Source: Rhizobium sp. WSM4643 (GTDB lineage Bacteria > Pseudomonadota > Alphaproteobacteria > Rhizobiales > Rhizobiaceae). From it: DNA of 64,000 bases. Under the pieces are notes generated by a model, which was given only the letters and a program-made list of their open reading frames with translations, had not been told where the DNA came from and ran no database searches. Of this stretch, positions 56,767 to 64,000 are shown one piece after another; within the stretch, counting starts at the first letter, position 1, and each line of letters begins with the position of its first letter. Both the position numbers and the translations under genes were made by a program. Location: NCBI RefSeq assembly GCF_025152745.1, contig NZ_CP104040.1:4245501-4309500 (forward strand), read 5' to 3'.

Positions 56767-56834
56767 GGCTCAGTCCGATCAGAGCGAAATCGCGGATACT
56801 CTAATGCATAAAAGAAAGCGTTGAAGCAGCCATT

Positions 56835-58247
56835 TCACGCAACGATCTTCAGCGGCAGGCCCGCAAGGCCGAGCGCCTCCAGCGCCGAATCCAGCGATGC
56901 GGCCTGGCGTTCGGCGTAAAGCGCCAGCTCGTCCTGAACGGTAGCACCCAGTGCTGCTTCGAAGGCGTCACGGTTCGAGCGGGTCGCATAGTTCTGCTGC
57001 TGGTCGGTGCCGAGGTTCGACTGGAAGATGCCGGCCGCGCTGACGGGCAGGAAGTCTTCATAGACGATCGGGGTGAAGGCAAGGTAACCTCCGGCGATCA
57101 GCGCCTCCGGATCGCTGGGCAGCCTGCTGCCGACCGCAGCGGCAATGCCCGCAGGCGTCGCGGAATAGCGGAAGAAGGCCAGATCCGCCCTGCGCAGCTC
57201 GTCCCAGCTGTCCGGCAGCGCCTTGAAACGCGCGGCGAGTTCGTGATCGTAGACGCCGGCCTTGGCGCCGCCGGCGCCCACCTGCACCTCGCCGCGAACC
57301 GAGGCGAGCAGCTGGTCGTAGAGCGCCCGGCCCTTCGCCGTCAACGCCACGCCGCGCTGTTCGATCTCGCCGAAGCGGGCGGTATGCGTCCCTTGTATCG
57401 CATCGTCATCATCGGAAAAGGCGATCGTTTCCTCCAGCGCCTTGAAACTCGTCTGCCGCAGCAGGATATCGCAATGACGGCGCGGCGGCCCTTCGATGAC
57501 AGCCTTCGGCGTGATGCCGCGTTCCGGCATGAGGGCCTGGACCGCATCGATATCGAGCGTGCGCGGCGTCAGATGGTTGATGTGCGGTCCCTTGAAGCTG
57601 ACGACGTCGGCGATCAGCCGATGGGCATCATGCAGGCGCTTGTAGGTTTCGGCGCTGACCGTCGCTTCGCCATGCCAGCGGAAGGTTTCCAGCGCCTCGG
57701 CGACGAATTCCGTCGCTTCCGCCTCGCTCAGGCCGCCCATGTGCTCGTGGCGCTCGATCAGCGCGATGGCGCGCGGTGTGTAGATCCGCCGTTTGGCCAG
57801 GATGGCTTCGGCCTCGCCGCGCAGTCCTTCGTCCTCGATTAGTTCCAGTCGCAGCAACGAGGTGAAGACGCGGAATGGATTGACATTGAGCGCGGCCTCG
57901 TCGATCGGCCGGAAGCTGGTGGAATGAACCGGCACGCCGGCGACCGAAAGATCGTAATAGCCGACCGGCTGCATGCCCATGACCGCAAACAGCCGGCGAA
58001 TGGTGAAGAGCTCATCTGCCGTACCGAGCCGGATAGCGCCGTGACGCTCGACCTCGATACGCTCCAGCTCGCCGGCGCGGGCCAGGCGCGCGCGCAGGTC
58101 GGGATCCCTTTCGAGGCAGCTGGCATTCACATCCGCCACCAGTTCGATCAGCGTGCCGTATTGCGGCACCTCCGCCCGGTACATCTGCGACATCGCCTCG
58201 GTGAAAAGCGATCGGATGCGGTCTGGGGAAACGAAGCTTTGCGGCAT
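56835..58247 (-). CDS. hglS: 2-oxoadipate dioxygenase/decarboxylase (DUF1338, HglS)
   Basis: A 470-residue member of the DUF1338/YdcJ VOC-superfamily. The P. putida enzyme HglS converts 2-oxoadipate to D-2-hydroxyglutarate. Candidate iron ligands are in ERHGAIRLGT (His near 69), INHLTPRTLD (His near 225) and FGEIEQRG (Glu near 294), spaced like the reported His/His/Glu triad. The ATG of MPQSFVSPDR has GGAG upstream. First gene of hglS-amaA-amaB and divergent from a LysR gene. Confidence 0.85.
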   Translation of the reverse strand: MPQSFVSPDRIRSLFTEAMSQMYRAEVPQYGTLIELVADVNASCLERDPDLRARLARAGELERIEVERHGAIRLGTADELFTIRRLFAVMGMQPVGYYDLSVAGVPVHSTSFRPIDEAALNVNPFRVFTSLLRLELIEDEGLRGEAEAILAKRRIYTPRAIALIERHEHMGGLSEAEATEFVAEALETFRWHGEATVSAETYKRLHDAHRLIADVVSFKGPHINHLTPRTLDIDAVQALMPERGITPKAVIEGPPRRHCDILLRQTSFKALEETIAFSDDDDAIQGTHTARFGEIEQRGVALTAKGRALYDQLLASVRGEVQVGAGGAKAGVYDHELAARFKALPDSWDELRRADLAFFRYSATPAGIAAAVGSRLPSDPEALIAGGYLAFTPIVYEDFLPVSAAGIFQSNLGTDQQQNYATRSNRDAFEAALGATVQDELALYAERQAASLDSALEALGLAGLPLKIVA

Positions 58248-58349
58248 TGGGAAACTCCGGATCATTCCGTTTTTGCAGGATGAACCTCTTTACACGCGCG
58301 ACAAAGGCGCAAATATCGCTATTTCGGAAATAGCCCATTCTGAAACGGA

Positions 58350-59258
58350 ATGACCATGCTGACGTCCAGACGTTTTCTGCCATCGATTTCGCATCTCGCC
58401 GCCTTCGAGGCGGTTGCCCGCACCGGCAGCGTGACGGCAGCGGCGCGCGAACTCGATCTGACGCAGAGCGCCGTCAGCCGCCAGGTAAGCGCGCTGGAGG
58501 AGCAGCTCGGCGTCGAGCTCTTCCTGCGCGAACGCCAGACCATGCGGCTGACGCTTGCCGGTGACGGATATGCCCGCGAGATTCGCGAGGCGCTGCGGCG
58601 CATATCGAGCGCTTCGCTCAACCTGCGCGCCAATCCCCATGGCGGCACGCTTAACCTCGCCATCCTACCGACCTTCGGCACGCGCTGGCTGGCGCCGCGC
58701 TTGGGGCGCTTTCTCGCCGCCAATGCCGGCGTGACCATCAATCTGGTGACCCGGCTTTCGCCCTTCGATTTCCGCCTCGATTCGATCGACGCCGCCATCC
58801 ATTTCGGCCACCCGCACTGGCCAGGCGCCGAACTCGCGCTTCTGATGTCGGAGCGCACGGTGCCGGCCTGCAGTCCGGATTTTCTGAAGCGATACGCGAT
58901 CTCAGAACCAGAAGATCTGCTCGCCGTTCCGCTTCTGCACCTGACGACGCGTCCTGACGCCTGGGAGCAATGGTTCGCCGGCAATGGCGTTTCCTTCGAA
59001 AACGTGCACGGCATGCTCTTCGACCAGTTCGCCACCGCCGCGCAGGCGGCAATCGCCGGCCTCGGCGTCGCCCTGCTGCCGACATTCCTGATGCAGGAGG
59101 AGATCAGGCGCGGCGATCTCGTCGCCGCTGTCGATCGTGAGATGGAAAGTCGCGAGCGCTATTATCTCGCCTTTCCACCCGAGCGCGCCGACTATGCGCC
59201 ACTTGCCGCCTTTCGCGACTGGATCGTCGCGGAAGCGGCCGCCGACCCGGCTGCGTGA
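58350..59258 (+). CDS. LysR-family transcriptional regulator
   Basis: A 302-residue LTTR. The N-terminal helix-turn-helix reads GSVTAAARELDLTQSAVSRQ (about 30-49), followed by the linker helix and a substrate-binding domain (residues 95-295) of the GcvA/AmpR subgroup (NLAILPTFGTRWLAPRL). It is divergent from hglS with 102 bp between the starts, so it likely regulates the lysine-catabolic operon. Confidence 0.88.
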   Translation: MTMLTSRRFLPSISHLAAFEAVARTGSVTAAARELDLTQSAVSRQVSALEEQLGVELFLRERQTMRLTLAGDGYAREIREALRRISSASLNLRANPHGGTLNLAILPTFGTRWLAPRLGRFLAANAGVTINLVTRLSPFDFRLDSIDAAIHFGHPHWPGAELALLMSERTVPACSPDFLKRYAISEPEDLLAVPLLHLTTRPDAWEQWFAGNGVSFENVHGMLFDQFATAAQAAIAGLGVALLPTFLMQEEIRRGDLVAAVDREMESRERYYLAFPPERADYAPLAAFRDWIVAEAAADPAA

Positions 59259-59326
59259 CGAACGGCTTGCATCGGCATCGCGCTTTCGACCATTATATCA
59301 GCCAAACAACTTTGCAGGAAATCTCC

Positions 59327-59563
59327 ATGAAGCCGATCTTCGTCCAGCTCCAATGCGCACCCGGCAAGACCTATGAGGTCGCCGACGCCATCTACCAGAC
59401 CGAACTGGTCTCGGAGCTCTATTCCACAAGCGGCGACTACGATCTGCTGCTGAAGGTCTATATCGAGGAAGGCCAGGATATCGGCAAATTCATCAACGAG
59501 AACATCGCCAATATTCCCGGCATCGTCCGCTCGCTGACGACGCTGACCTTCAAGGCATTCTAG
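59327..59563 (+). CDS. Lrp/AsnC ligand-binding (RAM) domain protein
   Basis: A 78-residue stand-alone RAM domain (MKPIFVQLQCAPGKTYEVAD; GDYDLLLKVYIEEGQDIGKF) without the DNA-binding half. Such SraA-like proteins bind amino acids and may modulate full-length Lrp regulators. It follows the LysR gene after 68 bp, so it may sense lysine or a catabolite. The TAG stop is the first triplet of a repeat. Confidence 0.85.
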   Translation: MKPIFVQLQCAPGKTYEVADAIYQTELVSELYSTSGDYDLLLKVYIEEGQDIGKFINENIANIPGIVRSLTTLTFKAF

Positions 59564-59663
59564 AGCAATTCCAGCAAAAGTGCGCAGCGGTTTTGCGTCC
59601 GGAATTGCGTGAAAACAAAAGAGATAGAGCGTTTCCGTGACTCGAGAAAAACGGAAACACTCT
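59561..59663 (+). repeat. RIME-like repeat (family B)
   Basis: TAGAGCAATTCCAGCAAAAGTGCG...GGTTTTGCG...GGAATTGCGTG, then GAGCGTTTCCGTG...ACGGAAACACTC. Same modules as 31363-31487 in opposite order. Starts at the stop codon of the Lrp-like gene. Confidence 0.75.
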
Positions 59664-59812
59664 GAATTCCCGTCAGACACGGTTAACCCTTTTCGCGAAG
59701 ATTGGCCCTCGCAAGCGGTCGCCTAAACCGCGCCTTAACGCCGGGCATGTCTGGTCGTTGCTATCACGGGCCCGCGTCAGCGCAGGCCGGCAGGTGCAGC
59801 GATAGGTGGAAA

Positions 59813-60994
59813 ATGTCGATCGTCGAGGCAGATAGGGCGCGCGCGGTGCCGCAGGTGGAAACGGCTCCGCTGATCGTCCATGTCGTGCGCCAGTTCCTGC
59901 CCAACCGCGGCGGCCTGGAAGACGTGGTCGCCAATCTCGCCCGCCAGACAGTGCGCCGCGGTTATCGCGTGCGCGTCGTCACGCTGGATTCGCTCTTTAC
60001 GACGCCAGAGGACAAGCTGCCGCTTCGCGAAGATATCGACGGTATCGAGGTGGTGCGCATCCCCTGGTCCGGCACCAGCCGCTATCCGCTGGCACCGCAG
60101 GTCTTCCGCCATCTCGCCGATGCCGATCTCGTGCATGTCCATGCCATCGATTTCTTCTTCGACGCACTTGCCTGGGGCCGGCTGCTGCACGGCAAGCCGA
60201 TGATCGTCACCACTCATGGCGGCTTCTTCCACACGCGGAAATACGCGACAATCAAGAAGATCTGGTTCCAGACGCTGACCCGGGCTTCGGCGATGGCCTA
60301 CCGCCGCGTCGTCTGCTGCAGCGCCTCCGACCTCAAGCAGTTTTCCGAGATCGTGCCTGACAGCCTCCTGATCGAAAACGGCGCCGATATCGGCAAGTTC
60401 GCCGACACCGCTTCGCGCCGGGCAAAGCGCCGCATCGTCACGATCGGCCGGTTCTCGGTGAACAAGCGGCTGGACCACCTGCTCGATGCGATGGCCATGC
60501 TGAAGACCCGTGATCCGGAGTGGCATCTCGACATTATCGGCGCCGAATCCGACCTGAACCGGGCGGATGTCGAAGGGGCAATCGAAAGCCGTCATCTTTC
60601 CGGCCGCGTCACCCTGCATGTGTCGCCGGAGAACGACACCATCCGGCGCGTCATCGCAGAAGCCTCGATTTTCGCTTCCGCCTCGGAATATGAAGGTTTC
60701 GGCCTGGTGGCGCTGGAGGCGATGAGCGCCGGCCTCCTGCCGGTGCTGAACGCCAACGATGCCTTTACGACGCTTGCTGCCCGGCATCCCGTTCTCATGC
60801 TTGCCGATTTCACCAATCCTGAGACCGCCGCCACGGCGATCGAATCAGCGCATGAAACCCTTTCGCGCCAACCGGACACCGTTCGAGCCGAGCTTCTCGA
60901 TGCCGCCCGCGGCTATTCCTGGGATATCGTCGCCGGGCGTTATATCGATCTCTACAGATCGCTGGATGTCGTCGTCGCCGCGCAAAGCATCTGA
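59813..60994 (+). CDS. Family 4 glycosyltransferase
   Basis: A 393-residue GT-B glycosyltransferase. The N-terminal domain has HVVRQFLPNRGGLEDVVANLA, and the C-terminal GT4 motif with donor-binding Glu residues is in FASASEYEGFGLVALEAMSAGLLPV (about 281-305). It should transfer a hexose from a nucleotide sugar to a cell-surface polysaccharide. The ATG follows GATAGGTGGAAA; upstream frame is rejected. Convergent with a flippase-hydrolase gene, so part of a polysaccharide locus continuing past the window. Confidence 0.87.
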   Translation: MSIVEADRARAVPQVETAPLIVHVVRQFLPNRGGLEDVVANLARQTVRRGYRVRVVTLDSLFTTPEDKLPLREDIDGIEVVRIPWSGTSRYPLAPQVFRHLADADLVHVHAIDFFFDALAWGRLLHGKPMIVTTHGGFFHTRKYATIKKIWFQTLTRASAMAYRRVVCCSASDLKQFSEIVPDSLLIENGADIGKFADTASRRAKRRIVTIGRFSVNKRLDHLLDAMAMLKTRDPEWHLDIIGAESDLNRADVEGAIESRHLSGRVTLHVSPENDTIRRVIAEASIFASASEYEGFGLVALEAMSAGLLPVLNANDAFTTLAARHPVLMLADFTNPETAATAIESAHETLSRQPDTVRAELLDAARGYSWDIVAGRYIDLYRSLDVVVAAQSI

Positions 60995-61067
60995 TCCTGT
61001 CTTTTTACGGCATAGGCGCTGCAGCGTTGGGCGTGTGAAAAGACGCGCGGCACTGTAAAATCCCCAA

Positions 61068-64000
61068 TCACGCTCTCGCCAGACGGATGATCTCGTCGAG
61101 CACGAATTTGCGCGATTTCGGCGGCGTCAGATTGTGATCGGCATCCGGCAGCATCAGCAGCCGCACGTTCGGATAGCGGGAAAGCCTGGCGCCGCGCGGC
61201 CCGAAGTGGAAATAGACGTGGTCGAGCCCGACATCGCCCTCGCTGTAGATCAGCGTCAGCGGCACCTTGCGTTTGCCGAACAGCGCGAAGGAGTGCCGAA
61301 CCTCGCGGGCGATGTGGCTCCGGTCGGGGAGCAGCTCGAGGAGCGGCGCGATCCACGGCGACAGCCGGCGACCGGCGGCGATGACGATGTTCTGCAATGC
61401 CGAGACGACATCCACCTGGCCACGCAGCAGCCGTTTCAGCGTGTCGAGCCGCGCCAGGCGCTGGCTGTAATCATCGAGGCTGCGGGGAACGGAGACGACA
61501 TGCTCCCTGCGCACCGGCATGTCGGGATCCCAGTAATAGACGAAGGGATTGATCGACACGACAGCCTTCAAGCGCTCGTCGGCGACGCCGGCGCGGAAGG
61601 CGACATAGCCGCCGCTGCATCGGCCGGCGACCATGACGGGGCCGGTGACGACGCTTTCGAGCAGGTCGAGCGCGGCGACCGCATCCGCGGTCTGCGTGTC
61701 CGAATAAAGCACCTGTTCCGGCGCGTCCGGCCGCGGTGGGCTGTCGCCGACATTAGCGGAATCGAAGCGCAGCGAAACGACGCCTTGGCGGGCGAGCTCG
61801 CGTGCCATATCGACCGTCGTCCGTCCCCAGCCGGCATGCCGGTCATAGGCCGTCGACAGGAAGAGCACGGCATTGCCCTTGATCTCGCCGAGCGGCCGGC
61901 TGACGACGCCGACTAGATGATTATGGCTTCCGAATCGGACCGGCGTTTCAGCAAAACCGTCGCCGGCAAGCAACGAGTTGTCGATCGCCGCCGATGAATG
62001 GGCGATGGATGTCTCTGTCGTCGCTGCCTCCAGCCACGTCGTCAGCAGCGCGACGACAGCCATCGGCGTCTTGGCAAACAGCGGATTGGTGGCGAGCTCG
62101 TCATAGCCTTCGAAGGCCGTCTGCTCGACATCGGCGCCAAGCGCCTTCAGCGCATCGGCAAAGCCGGTATCCTCGGCCTTGGCAGGACGTTCTAGGATCA
62201 GATAGCGGGAGGCTGCGAGCCCCTGCGGCGAGGCAATGTTGAGCTTGCCGAGCTCGGCAGCAATCTCTTCGGGCATGACGAGCCCGGCGATCTGCACCTT
62301 CGCGGTCTGGACATGCTCCTTGCCAAGGCCGAGATCGGCATCGATGATCTTGGACCACATGTTGAGTTCGCGCAGATAGGCCCTGCCGCTCAGCACAGGC
62401 GCCAGCATGACGAGGCTGTCGACGCCTTCGATCGACGAACCGACGCGGTGGGCAAGCGTCGCGCCGAGGCCCTGTGCGATGAGGACGATACGGTCGCAGC
62501 CGCTCTGCGACTTCAGCTTGTCGGCGGCCGCACGGATCGAATTTTCCCAGGTTTCCAGCCTTGCCGGCAGCGCCCCGAAATCGAGCGCGTCGCCGGTGCC
62601 GCGATAATCGAAGCGCAGGCTCGGCACGCCGATATCCGAGAAATGCTCAGCCGCGACGCGGAAGAATTTACGGCTGCACATCTCCTCGAAACCCCAGGGG
62701 CTGACGAAGAGCACGGCGGCCGAACGTTTCTTGGCGAGAGGATTCTCAGGCATGAACAGCCCGACCGTGCCATCGAAGACGACAGGCAGGGCAGCACTGC
62801 GCCCCGCACCCTCGGCCGGTTCCAGCGAGAATTCACCGGGCGCGACCTTGGCGCGATCGGGATCGCCGGGAAGCCGCGGCGCGATGAAATTGATCGCATG
62901 TCCCACAGGTCGCCGCAGCAGGGACGGCATCTTGTCGAGAATGGAGCGCATGACTTCGATATCCTCGCCCGGCACGGCGCGCAGCACCCGAAGTGCTGCG
63001 AAATAAGCGAATGCGCCGGCGATGATCGCGCCGACCAGCCCGGCCGGACCCTGGACGAATTCCAGCACGGAAATCGCTCCGCAAGCACAGAGGACGGAGG
63101 CGAGCGTCACCTTCGTCAAGCTTGCGTAGAGGCCCGAAAGCTGGGATCCGAATCCTGTCTGCCTGATCATCATCACCGACATCGCAACGAATACGAGGAT
63201 GCGCACGATTGCAGCACCCTCGGCTGCAAGCCTAGGTACGATCAGTAAACAACCCGCTACCATCAGTAGGCCACCTATCACACTGATGTTCAGGCGGGAG
63301 CGGGCCCTGTCCATCGACAGAAGGTAGAGACTGAGGATCTGCATGAAGGTATAGGCGGGAGCGACGAGCGCAAGCAGCGCCACCACCGTCCCGCTACGGC
63401 GGAACGCTTCGCCGAACACCACGAGCACCAGTTCGCTGGAGATCGCGGCAAGCCCGAGGCTCATCGGCAGCACGATATAGGCCATGCTGCGGGTGACGGC
63501 GGCGAAGACCTCGACCGGCAATGTCGAATCGTCGCTGCCGTGGCGCCGCTCGGAATAATAGGGCAGCAGGCTGCCGGTCATCTGGATCGGCAGTTGCAGC
63601 GCAATATTCGCGATCGACAGGCCGACGGCATAATAGCCGACCATCTCCACCGACCAGAACTGCTGCAGGAAGAGCAGCTCGAGCCGGTTGAGGAAGATGG
63701 AATCGATGATGAACTGGATCGACAGGATGACGGAGGAGGAGGCGAGATATTTCAGCGAGACTCCGCACCAGTCGCGCCGCGCAATAAGGATCGGCAGCGT
63801 GGCGAAGAATAGCACCAGCTGGCCGAGCGCATAACCGACGAGAACGCCTTCGACGCCATAGAAAACGGCACCGACGGCAACGCCGGCAAGCTGCACGATC
63901 GAGACGGCGACCGTCAGCTTAAAGAAGGCGCCCAGCTTCTTTTCACCGATCAGGTAGAATTTGACGAAGGAACCGATCGCCTGGATGAAAAACAGCACGC
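61068..64000 (-). CDS. Polysaccharide flippase fused to two alpha/beta-hydrolase domains (5' end outside window)
   Basis: The frame is open from the right edge and gives the last 976 residues. About residues 1-345 are a Wzx/MATE-type flippase half with many TM helices. Domain two (about 405-660) is an alpha/beta hydrolase whose nucleophile elbow reads AQGLGA, with Gly510 where Ser is expected, so it is probably inactive. Domain three (about 685-976) has the elbow AGRCSGG with Cys794 as likely nucleophile, an acid in EGDVGLD and His955 in DADHNL. Cys elbows of this kind occur in exosortase-associated hydrolases and dienelactone hydrolases. Probably processes or edits acyl groups on the exported glycan. 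Confidence 0.75.
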   Translation of the reverse strand, partial: VLFFIQAIGSFVKFYLIGEKKLGAFFKLTVAVSIVQLAGVAVGAVFYGVEGVLVGYALGQLVLFFATLPILIARRDWCGVSLKYLASSSVILSIQFIIDSIFLNRLELLFLQQFWSVEMVGYYAVGLSIANIALQLPIQMTGSLLPYYSERRHGSDDSTLPVEVFAAVTRSMAYIVLPMSLGLAAISSELVLVVFGEAFRRSGTVVALLALVAPAYTFMQILSLYLLSMDRARSRLNISVIGGLLMVAGCLLIVPRLAAEGAAIVRILVFVAMSVMMIRQTGFGSQLSGLYASLTKVTLASVLCACGAISVLEFVQGPAGLVGAIIAGAFAYFAALRVLRAVPGEDIEVMRSILDKMPSLLRRPVGHAINFIAPRLPGDPDRAKVAPGEFSLEPAEGAGRSAALPVVFDGTVGLFMPENPLAKKRSAAVLFVSPWGFEEMCSRKFFRVAAEHFSDIGVPSLRFDYRGTGDALDFGALPARLETWENSIRAAADKLKSQSGCDRIVLIAQGLGATLAHRVGSSIEGVDSLVMLAPVLSGRAYLRELNMWSKIIDADLGLGKEHVQTAKVQIAGLVMPEEIAAELGKLNIASPQGLAASRYLILERPAKAEDTGFADALKALGADVEQTAFEGYDELATNPLFAKTPMAVVALLTTWLEAATTETSIAHSSAAIDNSLLAGDGFAETPVRFGSHNHLVGVVSRPLGEIKGNAVLFLSTAYDRHAGWGRTTVDMARELARQGVVSLRFDSANVGDSPPRPDAPEQVLYSDTQTADAVAALDLLESVVTGPVMVAGRCSGGYVAFRAGVADERLKAVVSINPFVYYWDPDMPVRREHVVSVPRSLDDYSQRLARLDTLKRLLRGQVDVVSALQNIVIAAGRRLSPWIAPLLELLPDRSHIAREVRHSFALFGKRKVPLTLIYSEGDVGLDHVYFHFGPRGARLSRYPNVRLLMLPDADHNLTPPKSRKFVLDEIIRLARA

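Overview
This is a chromosomal window from an alphaproteobacterium of the order Rhizobiales, most probably Rhizobium (R. etli / R. leguminosarum group). The evidence is about 60% GC with strong GC3 bias, rhizobial families such as DUF2794, DUF2585, a CenR/OtpR response regulator and PII/AmtB, a split cytochrome c maturation cluster, and many short intergenic palindromic repeats of the RIME type. It is mostly core genome: about 62 protein genes, one tRNA, and no rRNA, CRISPR array or intact insertion sequence.

Layout. 1-8 kb: end of a low-molecular-weight tyrosine phosphatase, thpR, the tesA / ybbA-ybbP esterase-ABC module, a Bax-inhibitor-1 (YbhL) gene with a structured leader, a GNAT acetyltransferase, DUF2794 and DUF1223 genes. 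8-14 kb: acnA, then the haem-export operon ccmABCDG. 14-19.4 kb (minus strand): dapF-mtaB-ftsY-yciB-DUF2585. 20-24.7 kb (plus): a probable small leader RNA, then ffh-chorismate mutase-rpsP-rimM-trmD-rplS. Both protein halves of the SRP targeting pathway (ftsY, ffh) therefore lie within 6 kb of each other. 24.8-28.2 kb: an amino-acid ABC binding protein and permease without an ATPase, and leuC. 28.6-33.6 kb: a small secreted protein, an aldo/keto reductase, an L,D-transpeptidase, cenR with a cyclic-nucleotide-binding protein, xth and lolA. 33.7-43.7 kb: ftsK, the nitrogen-regulated glnK-amtB operon behind a sigma-54 promoter, tesB, a UbiH-type hydroxylase, a thioredoxin/LonN/Trm112-like operon and a prolyl-tRNA editing protein.

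43.9-46.6 kb is the one clearly accessory patch. Next to tRNA-Gly(GCC) sits a lower-GC islet with a frameshifted trypsin-like peptidase, a frameshifted DUF6680-like protein, a small GrlR-like protein, and a run of 14-bp palindromes. It looks like a decaying acquired module.

46.6-64 kb: an M81 (MlrC) peptidase, a glycoamylase-family protein, the ferric-iron transporter fbpABC with an internal attenuator-like terminator, and a complete-looking L-pipecolate / 2-aminoadipate / 2-oxoadipate branch of lysine catabolism (amaA, amaB, hglS) with a divergent LysR regulator. It ends with an Lrp-type sensor domain, a family 4 glycosyltransferase, and an unusual protein in which a polysaccharide flippase is fused to two alpha/beta-hydrolase domains, truncated by the window edge.

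The main structural theme outside the genes is mobile palindromic DNA. At least seven RIME-like elements abut or supply the stop codons of neighbouring genes. Two copies of another element are read in frame inside ftsY, and two inverted copies of a third lie between ccmA and ccmB.
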